Shown here: piece by piece, positions 58,819 to 64,000 of the stretch | How the letters are laid out: every line of letters begins with the position of its first letter | Position numbering within the stretch: position 1 is the stretch's first letter | Source of the DNA: UBA11606 sp965243715 | GTDB taxonomy: Bacteria; Actinomycetota; Acidimicrobiia; Acidimicrobiales; Aldehydirespiratoraceae | Direction of reading: 5' to 3' | Length of the DNA: 64,000 nucleotides | NCBI GenBank assembly: GCA_965243715.1 | Contig: CBDEVU010000009.1 | Span: forward strand, 62,001 to 126,000 | Translations under genes and position numbers: made by a program | The notes under the pieces: model-generated | Databases searched by the model: none | Told to the model about the DNA's origin: nothing | The model's input: the letters and a program-made list of their open reading frames with translations, nothing else

Positions 58819-60297
58819 CTAGGGCCGTTGGGCTGGAATCCGGCGCGCTTGTCGCCACGCTCCATATTGGGCTAGGTGATGCAGCGATCGTACGGCCCGC
58901 CCGGCGGACGCATGGCAGAGTTTCCCCGCGGCGCGCAACGCTGCGGGAGCTGGGTTGGCCGGGTCGGAGGTGGCCAACTCGGTAGCGACAACGATCGGGG
59001 TGCCGGTGCGGGCGCTAACCTCGGCTGCCGCTTCGCCGTACCGCGTGTCCTGGCGCTCGTGGAAACGAACGATTCGCTCCAACCCGTGGTCGGGAAAGAA
59101 CTTACCGGAGCGCATCATGGCAGCGGTGTTGGACTGGATTCCGACGCCGAGCAGTACCACGGCATCGACCCCCGGATGGCTAGCCACGAGTTGGAGGATC
59201 TCGGGGATGGTGTCGCGGGGTTTCACCGCCCGCCCATGTCGATCGGGTTGTTCTTGCTCCATCGGGGCGGAAGCAACTGATCGATAGTGGTCAGCAAATC
59301 CTCGGGCAGTGGGATCGGATTGAGGCGACTTTGGGCTATAGCGTCCATCGCGGCTACGCCCCACCCGCCCGCCGAGGTAACGACAACCGTGCGGTCGCCG
59401 GTGGGGAGGGGTTGGGTAGCGAACGTCGCCGCCGCCTCGAAGGCTTCCTCAACGTCTCGGGCGCGGATCAGGCCCGCTTGGCGGCACATCCCATCGAAGA
59501 CGGCATCGTCACTCGCTAAAGCCCCGGTATGAGAGGCGGCGGCGCGGGCGCCTTCGGCCGAGGCTCCGCCTTTCACCACGACGATCGTTTTCGTTCCGAG
59601 AGGGGACGGATGCGATTGAACAGCCCGCGGCCATCTTCGACCGATTCGATGTACACCAGACTGACAGCCGTCTCTGGGTCGTCGGTGAAGTACTCGAGGA
59701 AGTCCGCAATCCCGAGCACGGAGGCGTTACCCGCCGCCACCGCGCGTGACACGCCCACTCCGGTATGGCGAGCCAGGTTAAGGAACGCGGAGACGAAGTT
59801 GACCCGACTGGCTGGCGATGGCGATCTTTCCGGCGGGCCGCGTAGGGAGCGACGATCTGGGCGCACATCTTTGACGGTGTCGAGACCACCCCTTGGCCGT
59901 TAGGCCCGGCTAAGGCGATGCCTAACTCGTCGCACAGCGTCACTAGTCGTTTCTCGGCTGCCGCGCCTTCTGGTCCGGCCTCTCGGTAGCCACCGGCGGC
60001 ACAGAAGGCAGCGCTGACACCCTTGGCCGCGGCCTGTCGAAGGAAGCCCTCGTTGATCGCGGGAGGCGTGCAGATGAAGAGCATGTCGGCCGCGCCGTTG
60101 GGTACGTCGTCGATTGACCCCAGCACAGCGGTGTTGAGGACTTCGCCCGCTTCGCGCCCGATCGGGAACACCGCTCCTTGGTAGCCACTGGTGAGCAGGT
60201 TGTGAAGGGTGACAAAGCCGAATTTGCCGGGGTGATTAGAAACGCCGGTGATGATGATGCCCTTAGGATCAAAGAGGGCGCGGAGATCGGTATTCAT
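58819..60297 (-). pseudogene. ADP-forming acyl-CoA synthetase alpha subunit, multiply frameshifted
   Basis: From ATG 60297 the CoA-binding domain is clear (LFDPKGIIITGVSNHPGKFG, MLFICTPPAINEGF, LAGPNGQGVV). The homologous sequence then changes frame several times: near 59834 (one extra C after APYAAR), near 59810 (one extra C after SQSG, continuing NFVSAFLNLARHTGVGVSRA), near 59598 (one A missing in a run before TIVVVKGGASAEG), and near 59235-59222 (one extra G and one extra C around NPIDMGG). The last part reads RDTIPEILQLVASHPGVDA and GVGIQSN and runs to a stop at 58819. The catalytic His segment SHTGALASDD is present. Five small indels in one gene, mostly in short homopolymers, suggest decay; local sequence error is the alternative. 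Confidence 0.8.
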
Positions 60298-60968
60298 CGA
60301 AAGAACTCGACGGGTTCGTCGTCGACCTCGACTAGGGCGTCGACGGCGACCGGTAGCCCATCAACGATAATCAGCGGGTTGAGGTCGGCTGATCGTAGGC
60401 CAGGTTCGTTGGCACCGACCTCGGCGAGCGCAACGAGAGTGGCGACGAGAGACTCGCGGTTGACGGGAGGTTCTCCCCGGAAACTACCGAAGAGTCGTTG
60501 GGTGGCTAGGTCGTCGATCATCTCCGCCGCGTCGATTGGCGTGATTGGCACGAGTCGGAAGGAGACATCGCGGATCGCCTCGGCCAGGATCCCCCCGATT
60601 CCCACCATGATGGTCAGGCCGAACTGGGGATCGTCGTTGAGTCCCGCAATGAGCTCCCGATTGCCGGCGACCATGCTCGAAACTAGGAGTTCAACCTCGC
60701 CATCTTCGGGGCGTGCCGCGGCCAGTAGTTGCTCGCATGCGTTTCGCAATGCGCTTTCGTCGGCCAGTTGCAACTTCACTAGGCCACGCTCGGTTTTGTG
60801 GGAGATGGCTCGCCCGCAGAGTTTGGCGACTACTGGATAGGCGACCGCCTCTTGGTTTCGCGCGGTGAGGATCTCGTCGGTGGTTGGCCCAGTGACGAAG
60901 GGCGAAACGGGGACGCCGTAGCGGGCAACTAGGCGCCGCGATTCGGCTTCGGAGAGAGTGGTGGTCAC
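60294..60968 (-). CDS. ADP-forming acyl-CoA synthetase beta subunit (ATP-grasp)
   Basis: GTG 60968 gives 224 residues, normal for a separate beta subunit. ATP-grasp_5 motifs are LVARYGVPVSPF, AYPVVAKLCGRAISHKTERG, GLTIMVGIGGILAEAIRDV and SADLNPLIIVDG. In NDP-forming acetyl-CoA synthetases alpha and beta together turn acyl-CoA, ADP and phosphate into acid, CoA and ATP. The stop overlaps the alpha start (ATGA). Because the alpha gene is broken while beta is intact, activity would need another alpha subunit, or the frameshifts are artefacts. Confidence 0.88.
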   Translation of the reverse strand: MTTTLSEAESRRLVARYGVPVSPFVTGPTTDEILTARNQEAVAYPVVAKLCGRAISHKTERGLVKLQLADESALRNACEQLLAAARPEDGEVELLVSSMVAGNRELIAGLNDDPQFGLTIMVGIGGILAEAIRDVSFRLVPITPIDAAEMIDDLATQRLFGSFRGEPPVNRESLVATLVALAEVGANEPGLRSADLNPLIIVDGLPVAVDALVEVDDEPVEFFR

Positions 60969-60978
60969 GAAGTGAGGT

Positions 60979-61323
60979 CTAGCAGGACGATGTGTGGCCG
61001 GGGAGACGGTGGCGGTAGCGGGCGACGAGGGCATAGCCGAGACGGGCGATCCAGGAGACGGGCGGGGTCTTGATGAGCCAACCCACCGGGCGCCACGCTC
61101 CGCCAACCGCGATGAGCGCCCAAGCGATGGCGACATGACCGCGGTGGGTCCCGCCGTCGGCGTCGACCCAATAGACTGCCTGCTCGGTGTCGGCGGACGT
61201 CAGGCCGAGCGGTTCGAGGTTGGCGAACTGTCCCGCCACGACCGGACTACGGCCGTCGAGGCGGGGCTCGACCCACCGCGCCGCCATTGTGCAAAACCCG
61301 CAATCGCCGTCAAAGATAAGCAC
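60979..61323 (-). CDS. DCC-family thiol-disulfide oxidoreductase-like protein (DUF393)
   Basis: GTG 61323 gives 114 residues starting MLIFDGDCGFCTMAARWVE, the DUF393/DCC hallmark DGDCxxC, followed by EQAVYWVDADGGTHRGHVAI and a hydrophobic C-terminal half. Members are thioredoxin-like and may handle disulfides; the role is not established. It is ten bases upstream of the beta subunit gene and 34 bases downstream of the bL37 gene on the minus strand. Confidence 0.8.
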   Translation of the reverse strand: MLIFDGDCGFCTMAARWVEPRLDGRSPVVAGQFANLEPLGLTSADTEQAVYWVDADGGTHRGHVAIAWALIAVGGAWRPVGWLIKTPPVSWIARLGYALVARYRHRLPGHTSSC

Positions 61324-61357
61324 GCTCGCCCCTGCCTTCCTGCGTGGCGGGCGCGGT

Positions 61358-61447
61358 TCAGCTGTTGCGGCCGACGTTGGGCTTACGCCCGTGGTTGGCC
61401 TTGGACCGGCGAACCTTCGCCTTCTTCTTGCTGGTGCGTTTCGACAT
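61358..61447 (-). CDS. Small ribosomal protein bL37-like (29 residues)
   Basis: From ATG 61447 the product reads MSKRTSKKKAK, VRRSKANHGRKPN and a short end before the stop at 61360-61358. The basic composition and KANHGRKPN motif match bL37, the 24-residue 50S protein found in mycobacterial ribosome structures. TAGTGT ends seven bases before the ATG, a leaderless-type promoter. It is too short for ordinary ORF calling. Confidence 0.8.
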   Translation of the reverse strand: MSKRTSKKKAKVRRSKANHGRKPNVGRNS

Positions 61448-61519
61448 AGCCAAAACACTACCGCCCCATGGCCGCACTTCCCCCGACCCGTGTGGCCCCT
61501 TGGGGTCTACACTCTTGGT

Positions 61520-62119
61520 ATGCAAGACGCTGCGGCTGCTCAAAGGGGGGTTGCTTGGACCGAGATGAAGTACGGAACTGGCGAGGATTATCACGAACTC
61601 AACGCCACGTTCGAAGCCCACGCCAGAGGAGCGCTTGTCGATAACCTGTTCAAGCTGTTGGGGTTGCTCAAAGGTCCCAAACTGGGCTATCAGTGCGACC
61701 GCTTCTCGCACTCCTTGCAGTCCGCTACGCGTGCTGTTCGCAACGGCGAATCCACCGACTTGATCGTTGGGGCATTGTTGCACGACATCGCCGATGGGTT
61801 CGCACCGGAGAATCACTCCGACGCCGCCGCGGCTCTGCTTCTACCGTACGTCGACGAAGAGACGCATTGGGTCATCAAGCATCACGGCATCTTCCAAGGA
61901 TATTACTACTTCCATTACTTCGACGGCGACCGCTATGCCCGTGAGCGCTACATGGCGTCACCGCACTACGACAAGTGCGTCCAGTTCTGTGCCGAATACG
62001 ACCAGAACTGTTTCGATCCGTTGTACGACGTCATGGACCTCGAAGAGTTTCGGCCCATGGTCGCGGAGGTCTTTTCGCGCCCTTCACGGGTCGCCGGTAT
62101 CGCCCCGCTCGCTGTCTAA
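61520..62119 (+). CDS. HD-domain protein, related to HD-type diiron oxygenases/phosphohydrolases
   Basis: ATG 61520, six bases after TACACT, gives 199 residues. The HD motif is split as usual: RFSHSLQSATRA (first His), VGALLHDIADGFAPENHSD (HD) and HWVIKHHGIFQGYYYFHYF (further His). The pattern, with a Gln/Tyr-rich start (YHELNATFEA, YQCDRFSHS), recalls the PhnZ/inositol-oxygenase-like HD group that uses a mixed-valent diiron site. A simple phosphohydrolase is also possible. No phosphonate genes are near. Confidence 0.8.
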   Translation: MQDAAAAQRGVAWTEMKYGTGEDYHELNATFEAHARGALVDNLFKLLGLLKGPKLGYQCDRFSHSLQSATRAVRNGESTDLIVGALLHDIADGFAPENHSDAAAALLLPYVDEETHWVIKHHGIFQGYYYFHYFDGDRYARERYMASPHYDKCVQFCAEYDQNCFDPLYDVMDLEEFRPMVAEVFSRPSRVAGIAPLAV

Positions 62120-62129
62120 CTGGTCAGGG

Positions 62130-62459
62130 TCAGCCGAAAAGCTCAGCCCCGTCGGTAATTACCAACACGGTGAGCAACCCGATGATGCCGACGTTGATGG
62201 CGGTCATTGGCCACTTCCAGCGGTGGTCGGCGCGGTGGAAGCGGCGAACGCTGACAACGTTGGCGATGATGGCGGCCAAGCCAATTGGCAGGCCAATCCA
62301 AGGCCCGACGCCCGCGCCGAAGCCGATAAGTGGAAAGACGAAGGGGACCAACACGTAGGTGACTGTGCATCGGGTGGCGGAGATGCGAATCGACTTAGAA
62401 AAGGCCCGTTCCGCGTCGGCGGTTTCGGCCGATGCGGTCGAGGTGGACACGTCGCTCAT
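62130..62459 (-). CDS. Small membrane protein, two to three helices
   Basis: From ATG 62459 the 109-residue product has a Ser/Thr/Ala-rich head, then CTVTYVLVPFVFPLIGFGAG, IGLPIGLAAIIANVVSV and AINVGIIGLLTVLVIT as membrane helices. No family recognised. It is divergent from ychF (46 bases between starts) and convergent with the HD-domain gene (10 bases between stops). Confidence 0.65.
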   Translation of the reverse strand: MSDVSTSTASAETADAERAFSKSIRISATRCTVTYVLVPFVFPLIGFGAGVGPWIGLPIGLAAIIANVVSVRRFHRADHRWKWPMTAINVGIIGLLTVLVITDGAELFG

Positions 62460-62505
62460 GGCCCTCCACCGTATCCTCGGCGTAGTCGCTAGCCTCGATC
62501 TTCTA

Positions 62506-63579
62506 ATGGAACGTTTTGGCTTCGTAGGCCTCCCCAACGCGGGTAAGAGTTCGTTGTACAACGCGCTAGCGGGCGGCGGGGCCCACGCCGCGCCCTATGC
62601 TTTTGCCACCACCGACCCCAACGTAGGCGTAGCCAAGGTGCCCGACCCGCGCCTCACCCAACTAGCGGTCATGAGCGCCAGCAAGAATGTGATCCCTGCT
62701 GCGGTGCAGTTCACTGACATTGGCGGCCTAGTCGAGGGCGCCAGTCACGGCGAGGGCCTTGGTAACGCCTTTTTGAGCCACATCCGCGAGGTAGACGCCA
62801 TCGTGTTCGTCCTGCGGGCGTTCCCCGACGAGGATGTGCCCGGTTCGGTAGATCCCCTCGAGCATCTTCGGGTGGTCGAGATCGAGTTAGCGTTGGCGGA
62901 TCTGGCTAGCGCAGAGAAGGGCCTCGACAAGACCAGTCGTATGCTGAAGAGCGACGCAGGCCTCAAACAGACGGTGGCGTTGCTGGCTCGGGTCGTGGAA
63001 TCGTTGAGCGACGGCACGCCGCTGTACCGAGCGGGCCTCTCGGCCGAGCAGCGCAAGGAACTCAAGGAGTACTTTTTCCTCACCAACAAGCCGGTAATGG
63101 CCGTGCTCAACATCGGAGAGGATCAACTCGGTCAAGTTGACGAGTTGGCCGCCCCCGTACGCTCCGAACTTGACGGTGCCGAGGTGGTACCCCTGTCGAT
63201 CCAACTAGAGGCCGAAGCGGCGCTCATGGACGACATCGAACGGGCCGAGATGCTCGAAGCGTTGGGTCTCGGTGACGGCGCGGTGTCCCAGTTCCTCACC
63301 AGCGCTTATCACCTGCTCGGTTTGCGCACCTATCTAACCACCGGCGAGAAGGAAAGTCGGGCGTGGACCTTTCGGACCGGTTACACCGCCCCCGAGTGCG
63401 CTGGTGTCATCCACACCGATTTCCAGCGCGGCTTCATCCGAGCGGAAACCATCCAGTGGGACGAACTTCTTCAGGCCGGGTCGTGGTCGGCGGCGCGAGA
63501 CATTGGCAAGGTCCGCTCGGAAGGCAAGGACTATGTTGTCCAAGATGGTGATGTCATGGACTTCCGCTTCAATGTGTAA
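62506..63579 (+). CDS. ychF: Ribosome-binding ATPase/GTPase YchF
   Basis: The 357-residue OBG-family P-loop protein starts MERFGFVGLPNAGKSSLYNA with YAFATTDPNVG, FTDIGGLVEGASHGEGLGN and the altered NKxD-type motif VLNIGED; the usual Asn-Met-Ser-Glu region is changed, in keeping with ATP preference in this family. The TGS domain follows (YLTTGEKESRAWTFRTG, CAGVIHTDFQRGFIRAE). ATG 62506 is chosen because the preceding open frame runs into the divergent gene and lacks YchF features. Confidence 0.94.
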   Translation: MERFGFVGLPNAGKSSLYNALAGGGAHAAPYAFATTDPNVGVAKVPDPRLTQLAVMSASKNVIPAAVQFTDIGGLVEGASHGEGLGNAFLSHIREVDAIVFVLRAFPDEDVPGSVDPLEHLRVVEIELALADLASAEKGLDKTSRMLKSDAGLKQTVALLARVVESLSDGTPLYRAGLSAEQRKELKEYFFLTNKPVMAVLNIGEDQLGQVDELAAPVRSELDGAEVVPLSIQLEAEAALMDDIERAEMLEALGLGDGAVSQFLTSAYHLLGLRTYLTTGEKESRAWTFRTGYTAPECAGVIHTDFQRGFIRAETIQWDELLQAGSWSAARDIGKVRSEGKDYVVQDGDVMDFRFNV

Positions 63580-63639
63580 CGATGGTGTTTCCCGCCGAAG
63601 GTGGGTTCCCTGCCGACCGGTAGGTAGGCTGCTAATACC

Positions 63640-64000
63640 ATGGTAAATCCGATCGATCTTCCCCTTGTCGAGGCACTCGAATCCACCGCAGAGCGCCTCT
63701 TGGAGCGCCATCTCACAACCGCCGTCGAATGGTTCCCGCACTCCATGATCCCTTGGGGGCAGGCGGAAGACTATGAGGACGATTTCGAGTGGGCGCCTGA
63801 GGACGCCGTTGTGCCCGCCGAAGTGCGCAGCGCCCTGTTCGTCAATGTGCTCACCGAAGACAACCTGCCCTACTATTTTCGTGACATCGAGCGGATGTTT
63901 GGGCGCGACGGCGCGTGGGGCGAATGGGTCCGCCGTTGGACTGCCGAAGAGGGCCGCCACGGCATGGTCATCAACGGCTATCTCATGGCCACCCGCGCCA
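63640..64000 (+). CDS. Acyl-ACP desaturase-like diiron protein, partial
   Basis: The frame opens at ATG 63640 and runs off the window (120 codons). It reads LVEALESTAERLLERHLTTA, VEWFPHSMIPWGQAEDYED, VNVLTEDNLPYYFRDIERM (first Glu helix) and WTAEEGRHGMVINGY with the EExxH diiron motif. This is the N-terminal half of a soluble stearoyl-ACP-type desaturase (FA_desaturase_2), common in actinobacteria (DesA1/A2-like). TAGGCT ends nine bases before the ATG. Confidence 0.88.
   Translation, partial: MVNPIDLPLVEALESTAERLLERHLTTAVEWFPHSMIPWGQAEDYEDDFEWAPEDAVVPAEVRSALFVNVLTEDNLPYYFRDIERMFGRDGAWGEWVRRWTAEEGRHGMVINGYLMATRA

Noticed and set aside
1..64000. tRNA, rRNA, CRISPR arrays, insertion sequences, prophage
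   Set aside because: The intergenic gaps are short and none folds or reads as a tRNA. No spaced direct-repeat array, transposase or phage structural gene was seen; the AAA+/VWA island has no integrase or flanking direct repeats that I could find.

Overview
The window reads as chromosomal DNA of a fairly GC-rich, gene-dense actinobacterium, most likely class Acidimicrobiia. This is an inference from the rpsP-khpA-rimM-trmD-rplS, rpsB-tsf-pyrH-frr-cdsA-dxr-rseP-ispG and rimP-nusA-infB-rbfA-truB-ribF blocks, TANNNT promoter elements placed right before start codons, a bL37 gene, BMP-type nucleoside ABC genes and a TetR/diiron pair. No tRNA, rRNA, CRISPR array or complete insertion sequence was seen.

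Layout. 1-5 kb: 3' part of a GntR regulator, a lone P-II gene, an acyl-CoA synthetase, an ArsC-family gene whose catalytic cysteine codon is TGA followed by a SECIS-like hairpin (probable selenoprotein), and a two-component pair. 5-12 kb: HtrA protease, ftsY, ffh and the rpsP-rplS block. 12-18 kb: yraN, two tiny minus-strand genes, a lipoprotein cytochrome c, comM, dprA, a Xer recombinase and an unusual M23/hydrolase fusion. 18-27 kb: ribosomal protein S2, EF-Ts, UMP kinase, ribosome recycling, CDP-DAG synthase, the MEP-pathway enzymes Dxr and IspG, and RseP, closed by a clear terminator. 27-36 kb: rimP-nusA-infB-rbfA-truB, then riboflavin genes. 36-46 kb: PepN, an adenosine/ribokinase-family kinase, a TetR/diiron operon, a dienoyl-CoA isomerase-like crotonase, a 2-hydroxyacid dehydrogenase and a lipoprotein M16 protease. 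46.5-49 kb: a lower-GC two-gene AAA+ ATPase / zincin-like VWA module. 49-59 kb: adenosine deaminase, an MFS transporter, and a nucleoside-type ABC importer operon with two tandemly duplicated substrate-binding lipoproteins and a PhyH-type dioxygenase at its end. 59-64 kb: a multiply frameshifted ADP-forming acyl-CoA synthetase alpha gene beside an intact beta gene, a DCC thiol oxidoreductase, bL37, an HD-domain protein, ychF and the start of an acyl-ACP desaturase.

How it fits together. Most of the window is housekeeping: ribosome assembly, translation factors, SRP targeting, phospholipid, isoprenoid and flavin synthesis. The accessory part suggests purine nucleoside import and salvage (BMP/ABC importer, adenosine deaminase, PfkB kinase) and fatty-acid/acyl-CoA metabolism.

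The strongest new lead is the selenoprotein ArsC at 2553-2924. Next are the AAA+/VWA module, the tandem BMP duplication with a covarying intercistronic hairpin, and indel-prone repeat tails on translation proteins.
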